Below are positions 49,401 through 61,459 of a stretch of 64,000 nucleotides of DNA, piece after piece (position 1 is the stretch's first letter; every line of letters begins with the position of its first letter). The notes beneath the pieces were generated by a model that was not told where the DNA came from, did not search any database, and saw only the letters and a program-made list of their open reading frames with translations. The stretch comes from Chitinophagaceae bacterium. GTDB taxonomy: Bacteria > Bacteroidota > Bacteroidia > Chitinophagales > Chitinophagaceae. The position numbers were made by a program, and so were the translations under genes. The stretch is taken from NCBI GenBank assembly GCA_016720825.1, contig JADKJV010000007.1, positions 144,911 through 208,910 on the forward strand. The letters run 5' to 3'.

Positions 49401-52296
49401 TCCACCAACGGCCGTTGGCGGGCAATCCCTGGCAATCAATTACAGTATATTAAACAATGGTCCGGGTACTGTTTTCAATCATATCCGCAGGGATAAAATT
49501 TATGTAAGCACATCACCGGTATTTAACGGAAGTGCACAGTTGATAGACTCTGTGGTATATACCGAGGATTTACCGGTGGGTACTGCCATACCGCATACCC
49601 GGAATTATACATTCCCGGTATCTGTTTCAGGCACCCGGTATTTTTATGTGTATACGAATTACGACAGTGCATTCCGGGAAACCAACGCTGCGAATAATAT
49701 CAGCGCGGCCGCATCGATCAATGTTACGGCAGCTGCTGCTAACGACCTGGTTGTTTCAAACATCCAATTGGCAGATACTGTTTTCTCCGTTTATCCCATG
49801 TATGTAAAATACACGGTTGTGAATAATGGCAGCGGCAGTACATCTGGTGCGTGGACAGACAGTGTGTTTATCAGTTGTGCGCCGGTGTTTAACCGGACGA
49901 CCAGTTATTATATTGCCAAAAGAAGCCATAGCGGCATTGTGGCGGGTGGAAGCGGTTATGTTGATTCTTTTAATGTGAGCTATCCTTTTGCCTATGAAAT
50001 CAACAGTTGTTTTCCCAAGGCCAATATCAATACAGCTTATTTCTATATTAAGACAAATGCTGACAGCCTGGTGTATGAAGGCGGCAGTGCGAGTAATAAC
50101 ATAACAGGATCCGGCAGTCGCGTGTTGATCAACCCTTCTGTTGATCTGGTTGTAACGGCTGTGACAGGTCCGGATACGGCCACGGTTGCCAGGCCTTACC
50201 CGGTTAGCTGGACTGTAAAAAACAACGGGTATAATCCCGGATTGGGGAATTACAATGTTTGGTATGATGCTATTTATTTTTCACCGGATTCTGTATTTAA
50301 CAACAACGCCGTTATTGCGTCGGGCTTTTTGGAAAACTCACCGGTGAATACGGGCCTTGTTTACAGCGATGCCAAAAATGCGATACCACCCAATTTGCCA
50401 ACAGGCGATTATTATGTATTTGCGAGAGCCAATTTCAATCCCCCATACGGTATCGCACATGAAGTGGTATTGTCTAATAATGATAATGCCATCCGCAATG
50501 GTGCGGGTGCTGCCAAAAAAATACACCTGGTACAACCGCTGCTGCCCGACTTGACGGATAGTATACTGACAGCGCCTGCAATAGCAGCCGTAGGCCAGCC
50601 CATCACGATCATCCACCGGGTTAGCAATAACGGTGCGGGAATTACATATCCTTCCAACTGGAGTATGGATTGCTGGCTTTCCCCGGATTTCATTCCCGGA
50701 AATGCAGGTGATATAGTATTGTCAGGTAAAAACCATGTGGGTGCTTTATTACCCGGTCAATCATACCTGGACACTATTACCGTTACGTTCCCGCTCAACC
50801 AGGCACCCGGGAATTATATTGTAATCAGCCGCGTAAACAGTACGGGTAATCTTATTGAAAGCAACGGGACAAATAACCTTGCATTTTCATACCTGACGAT
50901 TTACAGTCCGGCCCCTTCGGATTTAATTGTTGAATCAGTTTTAAAACCAGACACGGTATTCCTGGGTTATACCCTGGATTCCGCGAAATGGGTGATCCGG
51001 AATATCTCTGCCAATACTGCCAGTGGTGTGTCTGCGGATGGTGTTTACTTATCAGCCAGTGGCATTTTAGATTCTACCGCCGTGCTGGTGGGGATTAAAA
51101 ACAAAACAATCAATATGGCGCCGCTTGGCAGGGATACGATCAGCCTGCAGCCGTTGATTACCAATGTAACGGAAGGCGACTACCGGGTTATCGTAAAAAC
51201 CGACCTGTTGAATAATATCGTAGAGAGCAATAAGAATAATAATACAGGCATCGCTTCGGCGCTTTTGTATGTACGGGTGAAGGAGTTGCCATTGAATGTG
51301 CTTACACCAAATACACTGCAGGCAACCAGCCGGTTTTATAAACTGGTTATACCAGATTCGCTCAACGGCGCCACGATCCGGGTGGTATTGAAATCCACCG
51401 ATTCGCTCACGATGAAAAACCAGTTATACATTGGCAAAGGGTACATACCATCTGCCGCCAATTTTGATTATGCATACAATACACCCAATTACGGCAACCA
51501 GGATATTGTGATGAGCAATGTTACGGCAGGCGTTTATTATATCACGGTCAAATGTGTTTCCATAAATCCGGTTTTACAGAATATTACCCTCGAAGCCACC
51601 AGGCTGCCGTTTGCTATTCTTACGGTGCAGTCTGCATCAGGTGGCAATACGGGTAATGTTACAGTAAGAATGAACGGGTCTTTGTTTGTGAATAATATGA
51701 CGGCAACATTAAGCAAGCCGGGCACCACGATCCAGTCGGCTGCGGTGTATTTCATCAATAGTACAACGGTATTTGTAACCTTCAATTTACAGGGAAAACC
51801 ATTGGGTGTGTATGATGTATCACTTACCAGGCCCGATACCACCACAGCCACCCTGCACAATGGGTTCTCTGTGGTTACAGCCAATAATGGCGGATTGATT
51901 ACAGGCGGTGGCGTGAATACCGGCTCCGGAAACGGAAACGCACCGGGTTGTGACCCGGGTGCTGCCAGTGGATTAAACTCACAGCTGGTTACAGAAATTG
52001 TTGCACCGGATAAAGTACTGGTAGGATGGCCGTTTGTTATCCAGATCAATTACAGTAACCCCACCAATGTGGATATACCGGCACAGGCAAGAACGTTGTA
52101 CAGTGATCATGATGTACTCATGTCAATTACACCGGCCGGCGTTGCATCGGGTACCACGTCATTATACCTGGAACTGACAGAGCAGAACGGTCCCCCGGGG
52201 ATTATTCGTGCCGGCGGCTCCGGATCAATCATCGTTTATTCAAAGATGCAGGCATCTCTTCCAAGAAATACGCTTGTCCTGTTTAACCTGAAATAA
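43414..52296 (+). pseudogene. Giant surface protein with leucine-rich and CARDB repeats, two compensating indels
   Basis: The start is the ATG at 43414 with signal peptide (MKRKLTGLTAVFLLVFSTCLTAQ). Two indels (an extra base near 45289 and a missing A near 45536) compensate, and the reconstruction has 2960 residues. Domains in order: a receptor-L/leucine-rich region (about 60-440, repeats of LTSLxGL and DNPELTDI), a WNGVVSNDWNDADNW segment, beta-rich domains, a PKD-like domain (GPSPACIGN), two MBG-like domains (ITFPAMAGKTYGDAPF), then eight CARDB repeats (47945-51290; phrases such as LVVxxVxxP and IxWTVxNxG). A pre-peptidase-like domain ends it. No T9SS domain is seen. It lies 27 bases before the RHS gene and presumably is co-expressed. 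A role in adhesion or cell contact is inferred. Confidence 0.82.
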
Positions 52297-52323
52297 AAGT
52301 ATCAGACTTTAAAAGCATCACAC

Positions 52324-55300
52324 ATGGCTTACTTCATTCATAGATACAGCAAGTTTTCCGGTCGGTATGTGAAAATAATACTGATTTCACTGTTGGTATT
52401 ATCTGCAGTGAAAGCAGGTGCCCAGAATATTAACAAACCCAACAAGCAGGGACCCATGGGCACCGAGGTGAATACCTACTCCGGCAATTTATTCATATCC
52501 CGGAATGATATTTATATACCTGCGAGAGGTTTTGATATCAACATCACGTTTCATTATAACAGTTTCAACTTTGACGTGGATGCCGGTTATGGAAAGGGCT
52601 GGAGTTTTAACTATGCGATCCGGTATAAGAATGATACCGCTTCCGGGAAAAAAATTATCTGGGGCGACGGAAGGGTGGATCGCTATACTTCACTGGGCGG
52701 TGGCGGATTTAAATCTCCCAAAGGTTATTTTACCACGTTTACACAATACCAGCCGGATAAATACCTGTTAACACAATCAGATGGCGCCAAGCTTTATTTT
52801 GATAACAACGTGCACCAGCGGATTACCAAACTGGAAGAGCCCAATGGTAACCAGGTCGTTTTTAATTATACTGACACCCTGTTAACCTCTCTGGTGAATG
52901 CGGCCGGACAAACCATTTCATTTACCTACAATACCAACGGAAGACTGGCTTCGGTAATTGATGCCGTAGCCGCTCCCACGCGTACCTTTTTATATACATA
53001 CGATTTCAGCGGATACCTCACCCAGGTGGCCGATCCGCTGGGCTATACCAACAAATACGCGTATCTGGTGAACGGGCCGATGAAAAGCATGACGGATAAA
53101 AATAACAACGTCATCGATATCATCTACTTTAATGATTTTACCATCAGCGAAATCATCGGCTGTAATAAACGGGTGAGTTTTTCTTATGACACAGCTACCC
53201 ACACATCTCTCGCCACCGATCATTTGTCTACCGGCAGTAACCAGGTAACCAAATATTCTTTTAAAAATTTGAAGACCAGGTCTGGCTGACTGCGATATCG
53301 GGCAATTGCTGTGGTTTCAATATGAGTTTTGAATTTGATAATAACGGCAATAAAACCAAAGAGACGGATGCAAACGGACAGGTTTATACATTTACCTACG
53401 ACAGCCGGGGGAATATGCTTACCCAGACAGACCCGGCCGGCCAGGTGATTACCTATACTTATTCGCCCGACTTTAACCGGGTTACCAGCTATACCGATGC
53501 GAAGGGGAATGTGTATTCCATGATTTACGATACCCGGGGAAACCTTACGCAATTAACAGAACCCGGTAACAGCATTTACACGGCGGCCTATGCAGCCAAC
53601 GGGGATATTACCGGCAGCACGGATGCGAACGGGAATGTGTATTCCTATACGTATGATGCGTATGGCAATCCGGCAACCGTTACCGGTCCGAATGGTTACC
53701 ACGCGGTGTTAACCTCCGATGCCCGGGGGGAATTTGGTATCCTATACCGATGCCGGAACAATACACACACCGCGCAGTTTGATATATTGAGCAGGCTGAA
53801 AAAAATAACGGATCCGTTCAGCCATAACCTGCAGCTGAATTATGACGGCGAAGGGAATATTATTTCGTTTGCCAATAAAAATAATGAAACCAGTGTTTTA
53901 AATTATGATGCGTCCAACCGGATGGTCAAATTCAGGAACGCAAAAGGATACCAGACCGAATTAACTTATGACGGCATGAATAACCTGGTTACGGGAAAAA
54001 ATGCATTGGGTAATAGTGTCAGCCTGACTTATGATAACCGGAACAGGTTAACCTCCATTAAAGATCCGCTGGGCCATAATACCACTGTCGGTTATGACGC
54101 CAATGGAAACATAACGGCCAGTAACATGCCGAACGGGGAACAGTTTACTTATACTTACGATGCCGTGAACCGCATAACAGGTATCCAGGATGCAAACGGT
54201 TCAATTGGCTCGTATGTGTATGATAAAAACAACAACATTACCAGTTTCACCAACAGTGCCGGATCGGTGATTGCCGTGTTATATGACAATCATAACCGGA
54301 TTAGTAAAATGACTGACGCGCTGGGGAATGCTGTACAATTAAGTTATGACCAGAATAACCACGTCCTTTCGGCCACCGACCGGAACGGGGCTTCGGTTCA
54401 TTATACGTATGACAGTTTAAACCGGGTGAAGACCTTCACAGATAAAAATGGTTTCCTGGTAACGTTTGGTTATGATGCACAGGGAAACGTGACACAGTTG
54501 CAGGACCAGAACAACCACATCACTACTTATGCTTATGACAGCCTGAACCGGGTAAAAACGGTAACCTACCCCGGCGGTAGTTTTAAACAATATACATACG
54601 ACAACAAGAGAAATGTTACCTCCGTACGGTTAACAGACGGCACGGTAAAATATTTCCAGTATGATTCACTCGGAAGGTTAACCAGCCGGACGTTACCCGA
54701 TGGCCAGGTTTTTACTTTTGGGTATGATGCGCTCGGAAGGATTACATCCGCCGGCAATAACAGCGGCACGGTGCAGATTACTTATGATGCCATCAACCGG
54801 ATTACATCAGAAACCTTTGACGGCAGGACAACGCGGTATAGTTACAATATTGCGGGGCGCAGTCAAACAACACTCTACCCCGACAGCACGGTGATTACCC
54901 GGAATTATGATACCCGTAACCGGCTTACAGGTATTTCGGTAAATAACAGCAGCATTGTCAGCTATCAATATAATAATACCAACCAGGTTGTTTCAAAAAG
55001 TTTTGGCAATGGTGTGAATACTGATTTGCAGTATGATTTTGCCAGCCGGTTAAGCAGCATATCCACCAATGGAGGAAACATCCAGCAGTCGGCATTTACA
55101 TATAATAATGAAAGAAATAAAACAACAATCAGCCGTTTTAATAACCAGGCTTTGTCTGAACAGTTTGGCTACGACAATGGCCAGCGGCTTACTAATTATA
55201 AAAGAGGCATTATTGGCGGCACCCCGGTCATTGAAAACACATACAGCTATGATGCATTGGGAAACCGGACTTCTGCCAGCCTGAATGGCGTGAACACCAC

Positions 55301-58189
55301 CTATACCACCAACAGCCTGAACCAGCTTACCAACAGCAACAACGGCGCAACGAATATCAATTTCACGTATGATAATAACGGGAATGTGACGTATGATGGC
55401 CGTTTTTTCAAAACCTATGATGCTGATGGCAGGTTGTTGAAAGACTCCTCTTCCCCCGTGAATGTATTAACCTATCAATATGATGCATTGGGTAGAAGGG
55501 TGCTGAAAAACCTGAACGGCACCCTGTTGAAATATACTTTCAGCGGCCTCCAGCAGATCGAAGAACGCAATGGTACCAACAATACCCTGAACGACCGGAT
55601 GGTGTATGACCGGTTCCTGACGCCGGTACTGATCCAGAAAAACAACAACAGTTATTATTATCACCTGAATGAAATGAATTCAGTGGAAGCGATGACCAAC
55701 AGCACCGGTAACCTGGTGGAAAGTTACCGGTATGATATATATGGCAAGCCGGCCATTTATAATGGTTCGGGTGTTTTGATCGGGTCTTCACAAACCGGAA
55801 ACCGGTTTGCTTTACCGGGCAGGAATACGACAGTGCCAACGGGAATTATAAATTTTATCTCCGCGATTATAATCCCGAAACCGGTTTGTTTAACCAGCGT
55901 GATTTGATAGGATACAAAGATGGTTTTGGGATGTACCAGTATGTGCACGATAATCCGGCAAACGGGATTGATATGTTTGGTTTAAAAGACTGCCCGCCGG
56001 AAGCCACAGGGCCGTTCCCCAAGGATGGCGGCGGATGGTCAGTATATACGATTAATACATCGAGCAGCGTTTCTGCTATAACATCTGTTACGAGTTCTTC
56101 TAAATTTTTCATGAATGCACCAGGGTTAAACATCCTGTATACACCTGTTGCTGCGGTAAGTACCTATAATACGGGCAGTGAATTAAGCCAAAACTGGGAT
56201 TCCAAAACGTACGGACAAAAAATGGATGGTATAATGAGTGTAGGCAGCGGAACACTCTCCACGGCAACCGGTGGATTAACCAGCTCGGTGGTTGTTGGTG
56301 GTACAGCCGCTGAAATGGTATTCGGCGGGGCTTCGTTTTCAGGTGCGCTCACTTCGGCACTTGGTACGGCCGGCGAATTATTTGCGGGAACTGCTGCCGC
56401 CGGCGCTGTAGTAGCAGCGGGTGGCGGGTTGGCTATTTACGGAATAGTAAATGAAGTAAGCAAGGGCGTTTCGGGCCAAAGCTTATCAGAATTAGGGGAT
56501 CAGGGAGAAGGATTCTTCGCCGATGGCGTAAAATGGATTTACAATGATGCCAGTCCGTATGATGTATTCGGGAATCAAATGCGCGAAAGAAGTTCAAACA
56601 ATATGACGTGGGTAACCACCCAGAAATACCTGAACGCAAAAAATAAAGTTGAAAAAAAGGGATCACACGGCGGTGGAAGTCCCTGGATTAAAATCGATCT
56701 CAATTGCCCGCAAAACGGAAAGCCTGGTGGATCACAAGACCCCAACACGCATGGTCCGGGTTCCGGCAATACAAAACCAGTACTGGCGGTTGGTCCCAAA
56801 GACCCCAACGAAATTATCGGACCAGATGGACAACCCAACAAACATTGGGTAAGCATCAAAGACCGCCTGCCATACACCATATTATATGAGAATGATAAAA
56901 CAGCGAGCGCCCCGGCTAAGTTCGTCAGGGTTACGTCTCCCGTAGAACCGAAGCAGGATGCGGCCACGTTCCAGCTGGGCAATTTCGGGTTCAATAACCA
57001 GATTTTTGCGGTGCCAGGCAATACCGCTTCTTATTATCAAAGATTGGATTGCCGGGATTCACTCGGTTTGTATGTAGATATTACGGCAGGATATGATCAG
57101 ATTAATAACCAGGCCTTCTGGGAATTTCAGTCCATTGACCCGGTAACCCTGGTGCCGCCTGCAGATCCGTTAAAAGGATTCTTATTGTTGCAGGACAGCT
57201 CCGGGATGAATAACGGGCATGGATATGTAAGCTTCAGCATCAAACCTGTGCAGTCTGCTGTTACGCTGGATACCATTGGTGCAAGGGCGGAGATTGTATT
57301 TGACAGCAATGAAACCATACCGACTAACATCGCCACTAATACCATTGATGCATTCGCGCCCACGAGCCACATGAATGCATTGCCGGGCAACAGTTTCAAC
57401 CCCGTATCATTAAGCTGGGGCGGAACAGATGATGCAGGTGGGTGCGGACTTAAATATTATACGCTCTATGTTTCTGCCGATGGTGTGAATTACAATATTA
57501 TCCGGACAGGTATGACCAGGACGGATACCACATTCATTGGCACCATCAATACAACGTATCATTTCTTTGTGCTGGCTACTGATAGTGTAGGCAACACTGA
57601 AGTGCTCAGGCTTGGAGAAATTAAATCAACGTATATCGGAAACAGCACGTTGCCGGTTACCTGGTTGTACTTCAAGGGCATTACCATTGCAAAGGATAAT
57701 ATATTAGACTGGGCCACGGCGAATGAGCAAAACAACAGGCAGTTTGAGGTGGAGCGTTCATTAAACGGCAGTACATTCAGCCGCATCGGGATTGTACATT
57801 CTTTGGGCAATAACAGCCAGACAAACACCTATCAGTACAAAGATTTAAATATTGACAGGCTCAACAGTCCTGTGATGTATTATCGTCTCAAACAACTGGA
57901 TGTAAGCGGATCTTCCCGGTATTCAAACATTGTGAGGCTGAATTATAACCAGAAAGAAGTACAGCCTTCTATTATTTATCCCAATCCGACACAAGGATTT
58001 ATAACCATTACCATTGGTGATAAAGCATTGCTGGGAACACTTGCTTCGCTGTATGATGAGAGCGGCAAACAGCTGGAAATAATCCGTATTTCCGCAAACA
58101 GCCAAACGATCAACATGGGTAAATATGTGAATGGCATTTATTTTATCAGATTGGCTAATAAGGAAGTGATGAAGGTGGTGAAGAACTAA
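52324..58189 (+). pseudogene. RHS-repeat surface protein with T9SS type A tail, several indels
   Basis: The reconstructed product has 1955 residues. Signal peptide (IILISLLVLSAVKAGAQ), N-terminal segment like DUF6531 (GPMGTEVNTYSGNLFISRND), then about 30 YD/RHS repeats (GNxTSxTDxxG..YxYD) and the core end (YNPETGLFNQRDLIGYKDGFGMYQYVHDNPANGIDMFG, seen when the frame is restored). Frame breaks: one base lost near 53266, one gained and one lost at 53726-53755, one lost near 55823. After the core is a low-complexity alanine/glycine region (about 1245-1400), a DPNEIIGPDGQPNKHWV module, and a C-terminal T9SS type A sorting domain (IIYPNPTQGFITI, YVNGIYFIRL). RHS proteins wrap a toxin or adhesin; no toxin is recognised here. 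Confidence 0.88.
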
Positions 58190-58283
58190 TGACCGGAAAA
58201 TATACAGGAGCGATGGCCGGTTGACCATTCAGGGAATCGTTATGCCGGCGGATTACATGAAATGTATTACTTTGTAAGTGGTA

Positions 58284-58309
58284 AGCCGCTGGTATGTACC
58301 AGCGGCTTT
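58284..58309 (+). promoter_or_regulatory. Perfect 12-bp inverted repeat before the 58324 gene
   Basis: Arms AAGCCGCTGGTA and TACCAGCGGCTT with a two-base gap form a strong hairpin 15 bases before the start codon. There is no T run, so it is not a simple terminator. It may end transcription of the RHS operon, or sit in the leader of the next gene and affect translation. Confidence 0.55.
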
Positions 58310-58323
58310 ATCCCTGCAAAAAA

Positions 58324-58836
58324 ATGAAAAGAATACTTGTCGCCCTGGTGTTTGGTTTTGTTGCCTTATCTGTAAACGCCCAGGGCATTGATACGGTTAA
58401 GACAAACAACAAAAGCGCAGACCAATATCTATATAAAGCCAACAAGCTGTATTACGAAAAGAATTATGATAGTCTCGGCCACCTTGTTTTTGAGGGGCTC
58501 AGGTTTAATAAATGTTTCCTCGGTACTATTAAATATTACTGGTCAGAAGGACAGTTAAAAGAAATCCGCAGATACCTTATTGATACTCCCGTAGCCGCTG
58601 ATATCAAACGCTGGCCCTGGTTGAAAAACTACCGGGTTTGGGATGCCAACCGAAAAGTATTCCACTATCCCGAAAACTGGATAGAAGCCGACCTCCCGGA
58701 TGATAAAAGCCCATACTTTAGAGAACTTGAAAAGCAGTTACGGTGTAATGTGCCTGATGGGGTGTGGGAGGTGTATGATAAGAAGGGAAAACGTGTTTCT
58801 TCAATTCGATTTGAAAGGGGGCTTCGGAGAGGCTGA
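58324..58836 (+). CDS. Secreted protein with MORN/YwqK-like end, 3' end overlaps a repeat
   Basis: The ATG at 58324 gives a signal peptide (MKRILVALVFGFVALSVNAQ). The 170-residue product has about 110 residues of unrecognised sequence, then motifs of the MORN/YwqK type: GQLKEIRRYL and DGVWEVYDKKGKRVSSIRFERG. In Bacillus, YwqK is the antitoxin for an RHS-associated toxin YwqJ, and here the gene follows the RHS gene, so an immunity role is possible, but MORN proteins also occur without toxins. The last residues (GLRRG) run into the 58.8-59.0 kb repeat, so the C-terminus may be truncated. No other close relative can be named. Confidence 0.65.
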   Translation: MKRILVALVFGFVALSVNAQGIDTVKTNNKSADQYLYKANKLYYEKNYDSLGHLVFEGLRFNKCFLGTIKYYWSEGQLKEIRRYLIDTPVAADIKRWPWLKNYRVWDANRKVFHYPENWIEADLPDDKSPYFRELEKQLRCNVPDGVWEVYDKKGKRVSSIRFERGLRRG

Positions 58837-59010
58837 GCTCCGTCGAAGCCCGCTCAGCCCAGGCTTCGACTACGCTAAGCCTTGCCCAACTTCGGCGGGG
58901 CTCAGTCGGACAAGGCTTAGCCTGGGCAACGCCGAGGTCAGGACTGAGCCCAACGCTAGCGAAGCCGAAGTCAGGGCTGAGCGTAGCGCTAGCGAAGCCG
59001 AAGCCCAGCC
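58837..59010. repeat. Low-complexity repeat cluster of GAGCGTAGCGCTAGCGAAG type
   Basis: Words such as GCTAGCGAAGCCGAAG, GGCTCAGTCGGAC and AGGCTTAGCCTGGG occur in direct and inverted orientation, with the inner palindrome AAGGCTTAGCC / GGCTAAGCCTT. The same words appear at 40424-40469. It fills the gap between the MORN-like gene and the DPP11 gene and may form several stems; REP-like dispersed family. Confidence 0.75.
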
Positions 59011-59046
59011 TAAATACACTAATTTTACCTCCTCAAATAAAGCTAT

Positions 59047-61218
59047 ATGAAAGCCATCAAACTCTCTCTCCTTGTATTTTTTATTACGATTGTAAGTGCT
59101 GCCCGTGCCGATGAAGGGATGTGGCTGCCCCTGCTGCTTGATAAACTGAATGAAAAGCAGATGAAGAGCCTGGGGATGAAAATCAGCGCGAAGGATATAT
59201 ATAATATTAACGCCGGAAGCCTGAAAGATGCGATTGTGAGTTTTGGCGGGTTTTGTACCGGTGAAGTGATTTCTGACCAGGGTCTTGTGCTGACCAATCA
59301 CCACTGCGGATTTGATGCCATACAGAACCATTCGTCTATTGAACATAATTATATAAGAGATGGGTTCTGGTCGGCGAATGCGAATGAAGAATTGCAGAAC
59401 CCCGGACTGTTTGTGACATTTATTGTGAGAATTGAAGATGTATCCAAACAGGTGTTGGCTGGTGTAACGCCGGGTATGAGTGAATCACAAAGGCAATCGC
59501 AGATTGATAAGAATATTGCGGAGATGCGGAAAAACGCGAAGAAAGAAAATTACCAGGATAGTTTTATCCGTGGTTTCTTCGAGGGGAATCAGTATTACCT
59601 GTTTGTTACGGAGACGTATAAAGATATCCGGCTGGTGGGTGCGCCGCCTTCTGCCATTGGTAATTTCGGAAAGGATACGGATAACTGGGTGTGGCCACGC
59701 CATACCGGTGATTTTTCCATGTTCCGTATTTATGCAGGGAAAGACAATAAACCGGCTGATTATTCTCCCGATAACGTGCCGTATAAACCCAAAAAATCAT
59801 TATCCATTTCACTGGATGGAACGAAAGAAGGGGACTTTACCATGGTGTTTGGTTTCCCCGGTCGTACGACGGAGTATTTACATTCTGCAGCGGTTGACCA
59901 GATTATGACCGTAAATGATCCTGCAAAAATTGCCATCCGCGAAAAAGCGCTGGGGATTATTGATGGATTTATGCGTAAAGATGAGCAGATAAAAATCCAA
60001 TATGCGGCCAAGTATGCCAGCATACAGAATGCGTATAAGAAATGGCAGGGTGAAGTGCTGGGACTGAACATCAGCAAAGGTGTTGACCGGAAAAAAGCAT
60101 ACGAAGTGGAATTCCAGAAAAGAGTGAATGCCAATCCCGCCTGGAAAGATGCGTATGGATCACTGCTTGATAAATTACAGGAAGCGTATACGGAGATCAG
60201 GGTTTATGGTTATCACCGTGATTATTATCTTGAAACCACCAGCCGCACGGAAATATTTACCATAGCGGGATGGTTTAATACGCTGCGGAATACATTTGAA
60301 AAAGATGGTGAGAAAGCTTTTCAGCAAAGACTGGTGCAGGCAAAAAATGCATTGAATGGTTTGCTGGAGGAATACAATGCGTCGGTTGACCGCAAATTGT
60401 TTGAAGCGCTGATGGAAATGTATCTCAAAGACCAGGAGCCCGGTTACCAGTCGCCCGTATTAAAAGATATGTTGTCAAAAGCCGGCGGCGATTATGCAAA
60501 AATGACGAGCAACCTGTATGACGGAACGGATCTTGATGATGCGGACAAGGTAAAGACCCTGCTTGGAAAAACGCCCCAGGAAATTGCGGAGTTTGCCAAA
60601 AATGATCCGGCGGTGGCCTGGTACCGTGATATGGTGAGCACGTATTCAGATAAGGTGACTAAAAACCTGAATGAGATCCAGGCGAGGATCAACCAGCTGC
60701 AGCGCACGTATATGCAGGCGCAGATGGATGTGTTTAAGGAAAAGACTTTTTTCCCGGATGCGAACAGCACCCTGCGTGTGACGTATGGCAATGTAAAAGG
60801 ATACAGCGCCCGCGATGCGGTTAAGTACGATTACTACACCTGGCTTGACGGCGTTATGGAAAAATACAAACCCGGCGATTATGAATTTGATGTGCCGGCG
60901 CGCTTGCAGGAATTGTATAAGAAAAAAGATTATGGTCCCTACGGTGTAAAAGGCAAGATGCCGGTTTGTTTCATTGCCAGCAACCACACCACGGGTGGTA
61001 ACTCAGGCAGTCCCGCCCTGGATGGCTGGGGTAACCTGATAGGCCTGAACTTTGACCGCGTTTGGGAGGGCACGATGAGTGATATTAATTATGATCCCAG
61101 CATTTGCCGCAACATTATGGTGGATATCCGGTATGTGTTGTTTATCGTGGATAAATATGCCGGTGCGACGAGGTTGATTAAGGAGATGAAACTTGTACAT
61201 CCTAAGGCCGCGAAGTGA
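59047..61218 (+). CDS. S46 dipeptidyl-peptidase, DPP11-like (Asp/Glu-specific)
   Basis: A signal peptide leads a 723-residue S46 peptidase, the normal length. The triad is visible as His85 or 86 (in VLTNHHCGFD), Asp222 (in HTGDFSMFR) and Ser653 (in GNSGSPALD). S46 enzymes remove dipeptides from peptide N-termini in the periplasm. Specificity depends on the residue 18 positions after the catalytic serine: arginine in DPP11 (acidic P1), glycine in DPP7 (hydrophobic P1). Here that residue is Arg671 (GLNFDRVWEG), so acidic specificity is predicted. The catalytic domain ends with the family signature YVLFIVDKYAGATRLIKEM. The downstream terminator closes the unit. Such enzymes supply amino acids in asaccharolytic Bacteroidota. 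Confidence 0.94.
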   Translation: MKAIKLSLLVFFITIVSAARADEGMWLPLLLDKLNEKQMKSLGMKISAKDIYNINAGSLKDAIVSFGGFCTGEVISDQGLVLTNHHCGFDAIQNHSSIEHNYIRDGFWSANANEELQNPGLFVTFIVRIEDVSKQVLAGVTPGMSESQRQSQIDKNIAEMRKNAKKENYQDSFIRGFFEGNQYYLFVTETYKDIRLVGAPPSAIGNFGKDTDNWVWPRHTGDFSMFRIYAGKDNKPADYSPDNVPYKPKKSLSISLDGTKEGDFTMVFGFPGRTTEYLHSAAVDQIMTVNDPAKIAIREKALGIIDGFMRKDEQIKIQYAAKYASIQNAYKKWQGEVLGLNISKGVDRKKAYEVEFQKRVNANPAWKDAYGSLLDKLQEAYTEIRVYGYHRDYYLETTSRTEIFTIAGWFNTLRNTFEKDGEKAFQQRLVQAKNALNGLLEEYNASVDRKLFEALMEMYLKDQEPGYQSPVLKDMLSKAGGDYAKMTSNLYDGTDLDDADKVKTLLGKTPQEIAEFAKNDPAVAWYRDMVSTYSDKVTKNLNEIQARINQLQRTYMQAQMDVFKEKTFFPDANSTLRVTYGNVKGYSARDAVKYDYYTWLDGVMEKYKPGDYEFDVPARLQELYKKKDYGPYGVKGKMPVCFIASNHTTGGNSGSPALDGWGNLIGLNFDRVWEGTMSDINYDPSICRNIMVDIRYVLFIVDKYAGATRLIKEMKLVHPKAAK

Positions 61219-61307
61219 TATAAGGGCCCCGAAGCAGATCTCGGGGCTGACGGAGAACCCTAAAATAGAATAAGCTTAACGCCCCAAGATCGCTTCGGGG
61301 TCAAACA

Positions 61308-61340
61308 CCCGATAGGAATTCCTATCGGGGTTTTTGTTTT
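61308..61340 (+). terminator. Rho-independent terminator after the DPP11 gene
   Basis: A perfect palindrome of 22 bp (61308-61329, arms CCCGATAGGAA and TTCCTATCGGG) is followed by TTTTTGTTTT at 61331-61340. It is 90 bases after the stop, with a weaker stem (GCCCCGA...TCGGGGC) between. Good match for an intrinsic terminator. Confidence 0.88.
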
Positions 61341-61426
61341 AGGGATACTGTGTAAAGGCCCAAGCTTTTCAGTTTTTTTCTTACTTCAAACCGTTTTAAT
61401 CTCCTTTTCCCGATTGCACCCTGATC

Positions 61427-61434
61427 TAATTTTG
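61427..61434 (+). promoter_or_regulatory. Bacteroidota -7 promoter element before the recombinase
   Basis: TAATTTTG at 61427-61434 matches the Bacteroidota -7 consensus TAnnTTTG and lies 25 bases before the ATG at 61460. No good TTTG-type -33 element is seen at the expected distance, so the assignment is tentative. Confidence 0.5.
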
Positions 61435-61459
61435 AGTTGGCTATTTTAAGGTCAGTGTA

